Shown piece by piece: positions 17,745 to 26,879 of a DNA stretch of 64,000 bases. The DNA lies in the NCBI GenBank assembly GCA_016718135.1, contig JADKEF010000003.1, forward strand, positions 372,001-436,000, in the 5' to 3' direction. The notes beneath the pieces were generated by a model that searched no databases, was not told the origin of the DNA, and saw nothing but the letters and a program-made list of their open reading frames with translations. This DNA comes from Acidobacteriota bacterium (GTDB taxonomy: Bacteria > Acidobacteriota > Blastocatellia > Pyrinomonadales > Pyrinomonadaceae). The stretch's first letter is position 1; the number at the start of each line of letters is the position of its first letter. The translations under genes and the position numbers were made by a program.

Positions 17745-20192
17745 CTATTCTGCGACCAAACGATCGCCTAAGACTTCCGGGCCGCCGTCGACCGATGCAT
17801 TCGGAAACGCCTGCGGCTTTCCTTCCGGATCACCATTCTCTAGAGCAGCCTTTAGCACGTCACTGATCCACGAAGCCGGAATGATCTCGAGTTCCTTCTT
17901 GACGTCGTCAGGAATGTCGTCCGTATCGGCCTCGTTTCGATCGGGTAAGATTATCCGGCGAATTCCCGCTCGATGTGCGGCAAGCACCTTTTCTTTTATA
18001 CCACCAACCGGAAAGACAAGTCCGGAAAGGGTGATCTCTCCCGTCATCGAGGTATCAAAACGCACTTTTCGCCCTGTATATAACGATGCCATCGCGGTCG
18101 CCATTGTCACGCCGGCGCTCGGTCCGTCTTTTGGGATCGAGCCGGCCGGAACGTGGATATGAATGCCGTTATTCTTGATGACCTCAGGGTCGATGCCGAA
18201 TTCAGCCGCGTGCGACCACAGATAACTTCTCGCGGCCTGCGCGGATTCCTTCATCACGTCGCCTAGCTGGCCGGTCAGCGTCAAACCGCTGCCGCCCGGC
18301 AACAATGTGGCCTCGATAAACAAGACCTCGCCGCCCATCTCCGTCCAAGCCATTCCGGTCGCGACTCCGGGCGGAAGCTCTTTTCTGGCTTCCTCGGGGA
18401 AAACTCTTGGTGGCCCAAGATAGCCGCGAATCTCTTCGGCTGAGATCGTCACCTTGTCAGTCGCACCTTCGGCGACTTTCAATGCCACCTTACGTGCCAG
18501 ATTGCCTAGGGTACGTTCCAACTGACGAACACCGGCTTCGCGCGTGTATCTTGCGGTTAACAGATTCACCGCGTCGTCGGTGATGACCAATTGCTCTGGC
18601 GTCAGGCCGTTTTCTGTGATCTGACGTTGGATCAGATACTGCTTGGCAATGTTCAGTTTCTCGCGGTCGCTGTAACCGGCAAGTTGGATGATCTCCATTC
18701 GATCACGCAGCGGCATCGGTATCGGCGACAGCTGATTTGCGGTCGCAATAAAGAAAACTTTCGACAGATCGAACGGCAGGTCGAGGTAGTTGTCTCGAAA
18801 TGTATTATTCTGTGCCGGATCGAGAATTTCGAGCAAGGCTGAAGCAGGATCTCCGCGGAAGTCATTGCCAAGCTTATCGATCTCGTCGAGCATCATCACC
18901 GGATTGTTGACCGCGACACGGCGAAGCGATTGCAAAATGCGCCCCGGCATCGCACCTATGTATGTACGTCGATGTCCACGAAGCTCGGCCTCGTCGCGCA
19001 TTCCGCCGAGGCTTAAACGATCGAATTCCCTACCCAAAGCACGTGCGATCGAACGGCCGAGTGATGTCTTACCAACTCCCGGAGGGCCGACGAATAGAAT
19101 GATCGGGCTCTTGCTGTCAGGCCGCAGTTTTACTACGGCGAGAGATTCTAGAATGCGTTCCTTTATGTCTTCGAGTCCGTAATGGTCTTCGTCGAGGACC
19201 TTTCGGGCTTCGTTGAGATCGAGTTTTTCTTCACTCGATTTTCGCCATGGCAGTTCGAGGATGTACTCGAGGTAGGTGCGGATGACGTGATAGTCGGGCG
19301 CCGCCTGGGGCAATTGCTCCATCCGCTTTAATTCACGCTCGGCTTCCTTGCGAACATCATCCGGTAGATCTGCGTTTTCCAGACGTTCGCGAAGCTGCGC
19401 TGCCTCCGCCTGCTCGCCGCTCTCGTCGTCGCCAAGCTCTTTCTGGATCGCCTTCATCTGCTGCCGCAGGACGTAATCGCGCTGCGATTTGTCCATCTCG
19501 TTCTGGGCTTCATTAGCGATCTTCGAACGGATCTGCATGATCTCGAGCTCCCGTGCCAATGCTGCATGCGTCAACGTGAGCAACCCGTCGACCGTGGAAG
19601 ACTCAAGCATCTTCTGCTCGGTCTCAGTGCCAAGATCTAAAACGGAAGCGAGAAAGTACGCCAGTTGAACCGGATTCTCCTGTGAGGTGACCGCGATGCG
19701 GATCTCCGGCGGCACTTGCGGTAGCAGCGCCAACGCCTCGGTGATCATTCCCTGAATATTGCGTTTTAGCGCCTCGATCTCTTCGTTATCGACGCGTCTC
19801 AGTTCCGGTAAGATCGCGATCTTAGCTTTCAGATAAGGCTGCTCGCCTGTCCACTCGATGACCTCAAAGCGGCTCATGCCCTGCACAATGAGCTGCATTA
19901 TGCCCTCGTTGCGCATCATTCGCTTGATGTTGACGATCGTCCCGATCTGGTAGAGATCAGCTGGCGTGGCATCATCGCCGGTCACGTTGTCGGTCTTTGT
20001 CGTAATACACGCGATCAGCTTTTGCTCCGTAGCAAGTGCAGCCTCGACCGCCCGCGTCGAACGCTCACGCCCAACCGCCAACGGCACGACCGTCTCCGGA
20101 AACAAAGTCGTATTCTGCAACGGCAGAACTGCGATCTCGAGCTGCTCGGGGAGCTTTATCTCCTGCGTCTTAAATGCTTCTTCGTCTGCCAT
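17745..20192 (-). CDS. lon: ATP-dependent protease Lon (LonA)
   Basis: Lon is the cytosolic AAA+ serine protease that degrades misfolded and regulatory proteins. From the ATG at 20192 it is 815 residues: an N-terminal substrate domain (IAVLPLQNTTLFPE), a coiled-coil region, the AAA+ module with Walker A GPPGVGKTSLGRSIA and Walker B VMMLDEID, and the C-terminal protease domain with the catalytic serine in PKDGPSAGVTMATA and lysine in GGIKEKVLAAHRAG. A GTG 20 codons further upstream keeps the frame, but family proteins begin near MADEE. hsp20 lies 212 bases upstream on the same strand. Confidence 0.96.
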   Translation of the reverse strand: MADEEAFKTQEIKLPEQLEIAVLPLQNTTLFPETVVPLAVGRERSTRAVEAALATEQKLIACITTKTDNVTGDDATPADLYQIGTIVNIKRMMRNEGIMQLIVQGMSRFEVIEWTGEQPYLKAKIAILPELRRVDNEEIEALKRNIQGMITEALALLPQVPPEIRIAVTSQENPVQLAYFLASVLDLGTETEQKMLESSTVDGLLTLTHAALARELEIMQIRSKIANEAQNEMDKSQRDYVLRQQMKAIQKELGDDESGEQAEAAQLRERLENADLPDDVRKEAERELKRMEQLPQAAPDYHVIRTYLEYILELPWRKSSEEKLDLNEARKVLDEDHYGLEDIKERILESLAVVKLRPDSKSPIILFVGPPGVGKTSLGRSIARALGREFDRLSLGGMRDEAELRGHRRTYIGAMPGRILQSLRRVAVNNPVMMLDEIDKLGNDFRGDPASALLEILDPAQNNTFRDNYLDLPFDLSKVFFIATANQLSPIPMPLRDRMEIIQLAGYSDREKLNIAKQYLIQRQITENGLTPEQLVITDDAVNLLTARYTREAGVRQLERTLGNLARKVALKVAEGATDKVTISAEEIRGYLGPPRVFPEEARKELPPGVATGMAWTEMGGEVLFIEATLLPGGSGLTLTGQLGDVMKESAQAARSYLWSHAAEFGIDPEVIKNNGIHIHVPAGSIPKDGPSAGVTMATAMASLYTGRKVRFDTSMTGEITLSGLVFPVGGIKEKVLAAHRAGIRRIILPDRNEADTDDIPDDVKKELEIIPASWISDVLKAALENGDPEGKPQAFPNASVDGGPEVLGDRLVAE

Positions 20193-20377
20193 AATTTGCT
20201 TTCTGCTTCGGCTTCGTGCGGGATGTAGTCGTTCAACCGTTTCTTCCCCCACACTTCACCAAACAATTTCGGCCCCTTCAACACGGCCCCAACTCTTGAT
20301 GCACAGCGATCGCAAGTTTAATTATCTTGCCGCTGATCTGGTTTAACTCATCCCGTGATCTTTCAACCATTGCAAAA

Positions 20378-20408
20378 ATCTCTGCGTTCTCCGCGATCTC
20401 TGCGTTAA
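20378..20408. repeat. Short dispersed-type repeat at the hsp20 3' end
   Basis: TCTCTGCGTTCTC and CGATCTCTGCGTTAAA form a near-direct repeat that overlaps the hsp20 stop codon. The unit resembles the CTTTGCGT-type repeats at 45.7 kb. Only one such site is visible here, so its status as a repeat family member is tentative. Confidence 0.35.
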
Positions 20409-20764
20409 ATACTCTTCCTCAGTGTGATTATCAACAACCCGTTCTCAAACTCATGCTCGACCACTGCGCCTTCGATCGTCGATGGGAATCGTAGCGTCTT
20501 TTCAAAATTGCTGTACGTGATCTCCATCTGCTGATACGAAACTCCGGCGGCGCAGCTACGGTCCTTTCGACAGCCTGCGATGGACAAAACGTTGCCCTGA
20601 ATATCGATCTCGATATCCTCCGGCGAAACGCCCGCCAGCTCGACCTTAACCACCCAACCGTCCGGCGTCTGGTAAACATCGGCCGCTGGATACCAAAGCT
20701 GCCCCGAATGGACCGTCTTTGACGTGCCGACAAACTGAAAAAATCTGTTAGTGGATTTGGCCAT
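20405..20764 (-). CDS. Small heat-shock protein, Hsp20/alpha-crystallin family
   Basis: The 119-residue ATP-independent holdase holds unfolding proteins for refolding or degradation. The alpha-crystallin domain spans about residues 28-115: PAADVYQTPDGWVVKVELAG, EDIEIDIQGNVLSIAG, and the closing FENGLLIITLRKS. It has a short N-terminal arm and almost no C-terminal extension, so large oligomers may be weak. It starts 4 bases after the secreted-protein gene at 20769, so CBS-protein, secreted protein and Hsp20 form one operon, with lon next on the same strand. Confidence 0.9.
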   Translation of the reverse strand: MAKSTNRFFQFVGTSKTVHSGQLWYPAADVYQTPDGWVVKVELAGVSPEDIEIDIQGNVLSIAGCRKDRSCAAGVSYQQMEITYSNFEKTLRFPSTIEGAVVEHEFENGLLIITLRKSI

Positions 20765-20768
20765 TCGG

Positions 20769-21416
20769 CTAGTTCTTAAATTTGAGAGAGTTCAGACTCG
20801 CGACAACGGCATCTATTGCCTCGGGATCGCCGATCGAGCCAACAAAGAAGATGGCATTTCGTCCCTCCAGCCTCATCAAATATAGCTGGTTGATGATGCC
20901 GCCATTTGAGGTAAGCTCAACCTCAAAGGTCTGCCATACACGTCCGCCAAGCGACCTCTCATATAATGGTTTCGAGAGCTTGGCGGTACTAACGCCTTTT
21001 AGCATCGAGATGTTAGATTCGGCGTAGAGCTTACTGGTGTAGCCCGCCGGCACTTTCTCGATCCCTGCCGAAAGCACGGCACCCGGGCCGTTGTACTGGA
21101 ACAGTACGCGTGTGTTGGATACAGACTTGTCGATATCCTTGACCGTGGATGCGGATTTCCCCTCCTTTACCATGTCCCGACCCGTGTCGAGCACCTGCTT
21201 GCTCACCTGCTCGATCGCTCGTTCAAATCCAATGGGCGCGGTGATCGAAAATCCGAGCGTTGGATTCTCATATCCCGTCGCGCTGAACTTCCCCGCCGCC
21301 TTGATACCGTCAACCGATGTTGGATCGACTGCCGTCCGGTCCAAACGCATCTCCTTCTGTCCGTACGCCGCCAAGGCAGACATCGAGATCACGATAATTG
21401 CTATCAGCTTCTTCAT
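20769..21416 (-). CDS. Secreted protein of unknown function
   Basis: The 215-residue protein begins MKKLIAIIVISMSALAAYGQ, a clear signal peptide with cleavage after AYG. The mature part contains GYENPTLGFSITAPIGFERA and GRVWQTFEVELTSNGGIINQ, a pattern like PsbP or MOG1-type mixed alpha/beta domains; this is only a resemblance. The ATG at 21416 is chosen because GGGGAAG lies just upstream, and it overlaps the CBS gene stop by four bases (ATGA). Co-translation with the CBS protein and Hsp20 suggests a shared stress role. Confidence 0.7.
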   Translation of the reverse strand: MKKLIAIIVISMSALAAYGQKEMRLDRTAVDPTSVDGIKAAGKFSATGYENPTLGFSITAPIGFERAIEQVSKQVLDTGRDMVKEGKSASTVKDIDKSVSNTRVLFQYNGPGAVLSAGIEKVPAGYTSKLYAESNISMLKGVSTAKLSKPLYERSLGGRVWQTFEVELTSNGGIINQLYLMRLEGRNAIFFVGSIGDPEAIDAVVASLNSLKFKN

Positions 21417-21880
21417 TTCTTCCCCCAAAACGCCGCACCGCTCGATATCTCTTCGAGAGTCTCGGCTATCTCCTTTTCGTCTTCCATTTCAAGGGCGATG
21501 TCCGCCATCGCGATAATTCCCGCGAGAGAACCATCTTCTGAAACTACCGGAATTCTACGCACTTGTTTGTCTCCCATCAGACGGATCGCTTCGAAGACAA
21601 AATCGTCGGGGGCGACGGTGAAAAGTTCGGCGGTCATTACTTCGCCGATCGGCGTATCGGCGGTTTTGCTCTCGGCGACCGCACGGACGACGATGTCGCG
21701 GTCGGTAACGATGCCGATGAGTTTGCCGCCGTCAATGACCGGCACCGCTCCCATATCGCCGTCACGCATCATCGCGGCAACCTCGCACAAAGACATCTCA
21801 CGCGTCGCCGTGCGCACGCTTTTTGTCATGATATCGCGACACCGCATACGTGAAATTGCCGTCTTGTCAGCTTCGCCCAT
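21413..21880 (-). CDS. CBS-domain pair protein
   Basis: From the ATG at 21880 (AGGTGA six bases upstream) the protein is 155 residues, made of two tandem CBS motifs: CRDIMTKSVRTATREMSL...GAVPVIDGGKLIGIVTDRDIV and GEVMTAELFTVAPDDFVFE...RRIPVVSEDGSLAGIIAM. CBS pairs bind adenosine ligands and act as energy sensors. The reading frame stays open for 48 more codons upstream, but that stretch has no family similarity and runs through the neighbouring terminator. Its partner enzyme is not evident. Confidence 0.88.
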   Translation of the reverse strand: MGEADKTAISRMRCRDIMTKSVRTATREMSLCEVAAMMRDGDMGAVPVIDGGKLIGIVTDRDIVVRAVAESKTADTPIGEVMTAELFTVAPDDFVFEAIRLMGDKQVRRIPVVSEDGSLAGIIAMADIALEMEDEKEIAETLEEISSGAAFWGKK

Positions 21881-21939
21881 AATTGTCACCTGTACGAATA
21901 TTTTGTTAGACGCGGTGGAATAAAGCAAGCCCAAGACAA

Positions 21940-21971
21940 ACGGGGCCGTCCGATCTTGCGGACGGCCCCGT
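21940..21971 (-). terminator. Strong hairpin after the YbaY-domain gene
   Basis: CGGGGCCGTCCG and CGGACGGCCCCG form perfect 12-base arms around a 6-base loop, 25 bases past the stop at 21996. The U tract is poor, so it may stabilise the transcript end as well as terminate. Confidence 0.75.
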
Positions 21972-21995
21972 GTTATTGTTGCCAAGACGAGCCTG

Positions 21996-23606
21996 CTAGA
22001 ATCGCAAAACGACATCCTGCCCATCGAGGATCAGATTGTTCCCTATGATCGAATTGAGCCGTCCGCCGTTGTACGAGATCTCGATCTCACCGTTGGCGTC
22101 CGCATTGCCCGAACTAGTAATCGTTATGCGAAGGACATTCTGGTCAAAATAGGTGAGCTTTCCCGTAAATTCGGTTTGGTTGCTGATCGTGCCGACCGCG
22201 ACCGTTGCCGAGCCGTCCGTCCTAACGCTGACGGTGCCGCGAACGAGGAACTGATTTGGACGAGTACCGATCTTGAGCGAACCTGCCCCAAATTTTGAAA
22301 GCGTCAGGCTCTTGCCGGTAATAGCTGCCGGTTCCCCATCAACGACACTCAGGACGAGCTCGATCGGCGTAGAATTATTTTGGTTTCCGCGAAGCGAGAC
22401 CGGTTGTCCCGCCGCCGTCTTAAATCGAACAGCATTGTTCGACCGGATCTCGGCACGCAGCTCGTAGTTTCGCTGACGGTTAATATCGCGCTGATCGTAG
22501 TTCAGTTCGAACTGATACGGCACCTGCCGATCTCGGGTCGAAAAAACTGTCTCGGCCACGGCAGGGCCGGTCGGAGCTGCCGCATCGACAAGCCAAACCC
22601 TCACTTCTGAGTTTGCCGGAAGTGCGATCCTTTGTAAGTACGTGACCGTTCCTCGGATCGTGTTCTCGCGAGTGCCACCGCCCTGTCCACCGCCGACGGG
22701 AACAAGGGTTATCTCGACAGTCTTTGGACTTCCCTGCGTGATCACGGGATAGCTGGTATCCGTGATAAATGTGAGGCGACCGTTATCGCGGATCTCTGCC
22801 TGTACTGCGTAGCGGTTGCGTTCCTCGATCTTAGTACGGTCGTACGCCATATCGAATGAGAACGGCACCTGCTTACCCGCCGTTTCGATCCGCTGTTCGG
22901 CGATCGTCGTCGACGGAGCATCGGCCCGCGAAACGTCGACCAGCCTGACCGTCAGCACCGCCGTCGCAGGCAGAGCGATCCTCTGTCGATACGTCACAGT
23001 TCCCGAAACAACATTGTCCTGCGTTGTCACGCCTCCATCGGTCGGGCAAGCTTGGGTCGTGGTAACGTCATTCGCCCGAACCAAAGCCCTCCCTCCGGTG
23101 GAAACCGAATAGGTTACAAAACTTGTCTGTGAAGGGCAGCATAGAGCGTCGCTCGATCGGTAGCGCGAGAATTCCGCGGTAATGTTGTCCTGGCCATTTA
23201 ACGAAGCCTGCGATAGAGCTCCATCAGTGCGCGATTCCATCGTGGTCGGCGAAAGCGTACCGGCAAACCGGCCGCCGACGAAAACAAAAGTGTTATAGAG
23301 CGACGGGCGACACATGCCGTCCGCTGCGGCCATGCCGTTGACGACCGTTACCTGGCCGAATGTCTGAGCCGCGCCAAAGAGCGACCAGCCGGCACGCGTG
23401 ACGGCGCGGTCAGCAATGCTGTCCGGCTGCCGGATCTGGCTCTGACAACGTGCGTCGATCGCGGCGAACGTGCGCGGAGCATTTGGCACGGTTCCATTGC
23501 CGTTGTTCCAATTATTTAGCGGACGGTCGAGCCACGACGTCTGGCCGAAGGCTGTAGCAGTAGAAATTAAGAGCAAGAATATAGATGTTGAAATGTGTTT
23601 TTTCAT
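21996..23606 (-). CDS. Secreted protein with LppP/LprE-like and two YbaY-like domains
   Basis: The 536-residue exported protein has a signal peptide (HISTSIFLLLISTATAFG). Residues ~25-135 resemble LppP/LprE lipoproteins (GWSLFGAAQTFGQVTVVNG, MCRPSLYNTFVFVGGRFAG). Two tandem YbaY/YscW-like beta domains follow; their repeats start SGTVTYRQRIALPATAVLTV and RGTVTYLQRIALPANSEVRV and each ends near KTVEITLVP or PIELVLSV. The C-terminal ~100 residues form another beta domain. It lacks a lipobox cysteine. YbaY domains are normally single in small lipoproteins, so this architecture is unusual. Role unknown; envelope chaperone or binding function is a guess. Confidence 0.75.
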   Translation of the reverse strand: MKKHISTSIFLLLISTATAFGQTSWLDRPLNNWNNGNGTVPNAPRTFAAIDARCQSQIRQPDSIADRAVTRAGWSLFGAAQTFGQVTVVNGMAAADGMCRPSLYNTFVFVGGRFAGTLSPTTMESRTDGALSQASLNGQDNITAEFSRYRSSDALCCPSQTSFVTYSVSTGGRALVRANDVTTTQACPTDGGVTTQDNVVSGTVTYRQRIALPATAVLTVRLVDVSRADAPSTTIAEQRIETAGKQVPFSFDMAYDRTKIEERNRYAVQAEIRDNGRLTFITDTSYPVITQGSPKTVEITLVPVGGGQGGGTRENTIRGTVTYLQRIALPANSEVRVWLVDAAAPTGPAVAETVFSTRDRQVPYQFELNYDQRDINRQRNYELRAEIRSNNAVRFKTAAGQPVSLRGNQNNSTPIELVLSVVDGEPAAITGKSLTLSKFGAGSLKIGTRPNQFLVRGTVSVRTDGSATVAVGTISNQTEFTGKLTYFDQNVLRITITSSGNADANGEIEISYNGGRLNSIIGNNLILDGQDVVLRF

Positions 23607-23731
23607 AGATCCTCCGGGATGGATAAAACCGAGTAAGCAACGCGGGAGATGCGTTCATCAGATGCTGGTGCGTTACGATCGAGTTGGTAGATATAACGCT
23701 TGCCAAGTTCACGTAACGGACGATGCTACGA

Positions 23732-24847
23732 TCACCCTTTTTTGCCTTCTGTAAACTCGATCATCCGCTGCAATGCCACGTTCGCAAAGTTCTTAGTTTC
23801 ATCATCAACGATGATCTCGTTGACAACGTTTCCGGCTACAAGGTTTTCGATCGCCCAGCAGAGGTTTTGTGGGGCGATGCGGTACATCGTCGCGCACATG
23901 CAGAGGTCGGGAGCGAGGAGGTGAATTTCTTTGTCGGGGAAACGTTGAGCGAGGCGATTGACGAGATTGACCTCGGTTCCGATCGCCCACTTCGAGCCTG
24001 AGGGAGCGTTTTCGACGGTTTTGATAATGAACGATGTCGAGCCGTTGAGATCGCTTTTCTCAACGACCTCGCGAGTGCATTCGGGATGAACAAGGACCTG
24101 AACGCCCGGCACTTGCTCCCTGATCTTAGCGACGTGCCAATCCTTAAAGCGGCCATGTACAGAACAATGGCCACGCCATAGGATGAGCTTTGCCTCGTGC
24201 AACTGTTCCTCGGTGTTGCCGCCGAGCTCGAGATGCGGATTCCACAAGACCATTTTTTCGAGTGGAATCCCAAATTTCGCACCGGTATTTCGCCCGAGAT
24301 GTTGATCCGGAAAGAAGAACATCTTGTCGAACTCTTTCAGATAGATATCAAAGAGCGGCACGGCGTTCGATGAAGTGCAAACGACGCCTTCGTTGCGCCC
24401 GCAAAATGCCTTGATCGCGGCAGTCGAATTCATGTAGGTGATCGGTGCGACCTTGTTCTTCAATACGCCGATATCACGAAGCTGTTCCCACGCATCCTCG
24501 ACCTGATCGATCGACGCCATATCCGCCATCGAACATCCGGCTCCGAGATCCGGCAGGATCACACGTTGATGCGGCTTGCCCAGCACATCCGCCGACTCGG
24601 CCATAAAATGTACGCCGCAAAAGATAATGTATTCGGCATCCGTCTGCGACGCCATCACCGATAATTGATAGCTGTCGCCGGTCAGATCGGCATGTTTGAT
24701 CACATCGTCGCGCTGATAATGATGCCCAAGAATGACCACCCGCGGCCCGAGTTCTGCACGCGCCGCCTCGATCCGCTCCGCCACCTCGGCGTCGGGCATG
24801 ACAAGATAATCTTCGATGACACGGGTTTGCTCTAGTACGGCTGACAT
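23732..24847 (-). CDS. nadA: Quinolinate synthase NadA
   Basis: NadA condenses iminoaspartate with dihydroxyacetone phosphate to quinolinate in NAD synthesis. The 371-residue sequence has LGHHYQRDDVIKHADLTGDS, CGVHFMAESADVLG, PDLGAGCSMADMA, the conserved HPECTREV and the C-terminal CMCATMYRI. The cysteines in these motifs include the three ligands of the 4Fe-4S cluster. Length fits the longer NadA form. nadB and nadC are not adjacent. The upstream gap to the 134-residue gene is 44 bases on the same strand. Confidence 0.95.
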   Translation of the reverse strand: MSAVLEQTRVIEDYLVMPDAEVAERIEAARAELGPRVVILGHHYQRDDVIKHADLTGDSYQLSVMASQTDAEYIIFCGVHFMAESADVLGKPHQRVILPDLGAGCSMADMASIDQVEDAWEQLRDIGVLKNKVAPITYMNSTAAIKAFCGRNEGVVCTSSNAVPLFDIYLKEFDKMFFFPDQHLGRNTGAKFGIPLEKMVLWNPHLELGGNTEEQLHEAKLILWRGHCSVHGRFKDWHVAKIREQVPGVQVLVHPECTREVVEKSDLNGSTSFIIKTVENAPSGSKWAIGTEVNLVNRLAQRFPDKEIHLLAPDLCMCATMYRIAPQNLCWAIENLVAGNVVNEIIVDDETKNFANVALQRMIEFTEGKKG

Positions 24848-24891
24848 ATAAAAATGATGTCATTTCGTATCTTTTAAGGCAAGGCTCGCTC

Positions 24892-25296
24892 TCACGACCC
24901 GGACGCGTATTTTGCCTCTAATTGGTCAAAATAATGATCCCGAACCTTAGCGACGATCTGCGGCTCAGTCATCTTATCGGCGGGCTCGACGCCAACCACA
25001 CGGCCCTTGTAATTTGCATGTGCAAGCCGCTTCTCAAGCTCGCCCTTCGCCTCGCCGGGGCCGAAGATAAAGGTCAGCTCGGCTTCTTTTATGATCTCGA
25101 CGACCTCGTCATAGAATTTGTTGAGCTGCTCGGTCGTGTTGTTCTGCAACCTGTCGTCGGCGGGCCCCGAGTCGCCGGATTGGCGATGGTGTTTTCTGAC
25201 GTCTGATTCGATGCCTACCTTTTCCTGGCCACCACGTGTCACAAATACGATGACAGCCTCTTTATGATCGATCCATATTCCAACTTTCTTGTTCAT
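24892..25296 (-). CDS. Small protein of an eRF1/host-attachment-like family, paralogue A
   Basis: The 134-residue protein starts MNKKVGIWIDHKEAVIVFV and contains FGPGEAKGELEKRL and VGVEPADKMTEPQIVAKVRD. The paralogue at 26403-26789 aligns over its full length (GLWIDLQKAVIVSA, LGPGEPKSELRMQL, GFESAGSMTNSQIVNKVQRD). The pattern suggests a ribonuclease-H-like/eRF1-domain-type fold, as seen in bacterial eRF1-like and host-attachment proteins. That is a resemblance from memory, not a confirmed match. The ribosome site GGGAGA sits seven bases from the ATG. It follows the alcohol dehydrogenase by 18 bases. Confidence 0.6.
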   Translation of the reverse strand: MNKKVGIWIDHKEAVIVFVTRGGQEKVGIESDVRKHHRQSGDSGPADDRLQNNTTEQLNKFYDEVVEIIKEAELTFIFGPGEAKGELEKRLAHANYKGRVVGVEPADKMTEPQIVAKVRDHYFDQLEAKYASGS

Positions 25297-25314
25297 GATC
25301 TTCTCCCGCGATGG

Positions 25315-26359
25315 TTAAACTGCTTTATTCGTAAGAACGACTTTGAGTGCTCCTTCCTTCGCTGCGTTTCCAAATGTCTCGTATGCCTTTAGGATCTCGT
25401 TCATGTCGAAGCGATGCGTTACTAGCTTTGCTGGCTGGAGTTTACCGGAACTGACAACCTTCAAAAGCATAGGCGTTGCGGCCGTATCAACTAGACGGGT
25501 TGTGAGCGCAATGTTGCGATCCCAGAGTTTTTCGAGATGGAGTTCGACAGGCTTGCCGTGGACGCCGACATTCGCAATCCGGCCTCCGACTGCAACGATC
25601 GCCTGACAGATGTCGAATGTTGCCGGCACACCGACTGCCTCGATCGCTGCGTCGACCCCGGCTCCATTAGTCAATTTCATCACCTGCTCAGCCGCGTCTC
25701 CATTCGAGCTGTTGATCAAGGTCGTCGCCCCAAAGCTCTTGGCAACAGTCAGGCGCTTGTCGTCGAGATCGATCATGATTATCGCGGCAGGAGAATAGAA
25801 TTGAGCGGTAAGCAATACCGCTAGCCCGATCGGCCCGGCACCGACGATCGCAATTGTGTCGCCGGGTTTCACCTCACCGTTTAGAACGCCACATTCAAAG
25901 CCGGTAGGGAGAATATCGCTCAGCATGAGCATGTCTTCGTCATTCGCGTCAGATGGAAACTTGTACAGGCTGCCATCAGCGTGTGGAATGCGAACATACT
26001 CGGCCTGCGTTCCGTCTATGAGGTAGCCAAGTATCCAGCCACCTTTACGGCAATGCGAATACATACTCTTCTTGCAGAAATCACATTTTAGGCATGCGGT
26101 CACACAAGAAACGATGACCTTGTCACCGACTTTAAATTCCGAGACGCCCGCCCCGACCTCTTCAACAACACCTATGGCCTCGTGACCCAGGACACGGCCT
26201 TCGGCCACGAGCGGCAGATCTCCCTTCAAAATATGGAGGTCAGTCCCGCAGATTGTCGATGTGGTGATCCGAACCACGGCATCGCCGGGTTCTTGGATCG
26301 TCGGTTTTTTTTTCTTCCCAAGCGATTTTGCCGGGGCCGTGATATACGAGAGCTTTCAT
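25315..26359 (-). CDS. Zinc-dependent alcohol dehydrogenase, frameshifted at a 9-A run
   Basis: This medium-chain, zinc-binding dehydrogenase oxidises a small alcohol or aldehyde adduct with NAD(P). Visible motifs are CGTDLHILKGD and GHEAIGVVEEVG (catalytic zinc), a structural-zinc cysteine cluster CLKCDFCKKSMYSHC, and the nucleotide fold GAGPIGLAVLLTAQ. The frame opening at 26277 (MVRITTSTICGTDLH) lacks the family N-terminus. Another frame starting at 26359 reads MKALVYHGPGKIAWEEKK and stops matching at a run of nine A (minus strand; T run at 26305-26313). Eight A would join the parts into a normal protein of about 348 residues. A sequencing slip is likely; transcriptional slippage at the run is possible. 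Confidence 0.85.
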
Positions 26360-26402
26360 GTTGTTTATGTCGATGTAGCGGTCAGTTGCGGCATTGCCGG
26401 GG

Positions 26403-26789
26403 CTAAAAATACACATTCGTCCTTAAATCGCGTTGAACCTTGTTCACGATCTGAGAGTTGGTCATTGAGCCGGCAGATTCAAAGCCAACTATTGTTCCGC
26501 TGTAATTGTCGGTTCCGAGCTGCATTCGCAGCTCGCTCTTCGGCTCGCCGGGGCCCAAAATAAGGATGGATCGGGCATCTAATACACAGCCGGAAACATT
26601 TTTGTAGAATCGTCCCAGTTGGTCATCAGACATTCGTTGCCTGATCGCGGCCGGCAGTTTCCACACGTCCAACTGCCACCGGCAACTGTCGATATGTGAG
26701 TTAATAAACTCAATGCCGACAACCTTCTCAGTAGCGGAAACAATCACCGCTTTTTGAAGATCGATCCACAGGCCTACGGTCTTCATCAT
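26403..26789 (-). CDS. Small protein of an eRF1/host-attachment-like family, paralogue B
   Basis: The 128-residue protein starts MMKTVGLWIDLQKAVIVSA after a good ribosome site (AAGGGG). It shares with the gene at 24892-25296 the WID opening, the GPGE-K motif and the IVxKV near the C-terminus. The centre differs: this copy has two Cys (DSCRWQL, SGCVLDA), which the other lacks. The two paralogues bracket the alcohol dehydrogenase on one strand with gaps of 43 and 18 bases, so they probably form one operon. Function unknown. Confidence 0.6.
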   Translation of the reverse strand: MMKTVGLWIDLQKAVIVSATEKVVGIEFINSHIDSCRWQLDVWKLPAAIRQRMSDDQLGRFYKNVSGCVLDARSILILGPGEPKSELRMQLGTDNYSGTIVGFESAGSMTNSQIVNKVQRDLRTNVYF

Positions 26790-26879
26790 AATTTCCCCTT
26801 AAGATTTGCAGACTTGATCACGATTTAACTAGATAGATTAGGCGGGGTCTGTGCGCTGTCGCACGAACCTGAAGTCGGC

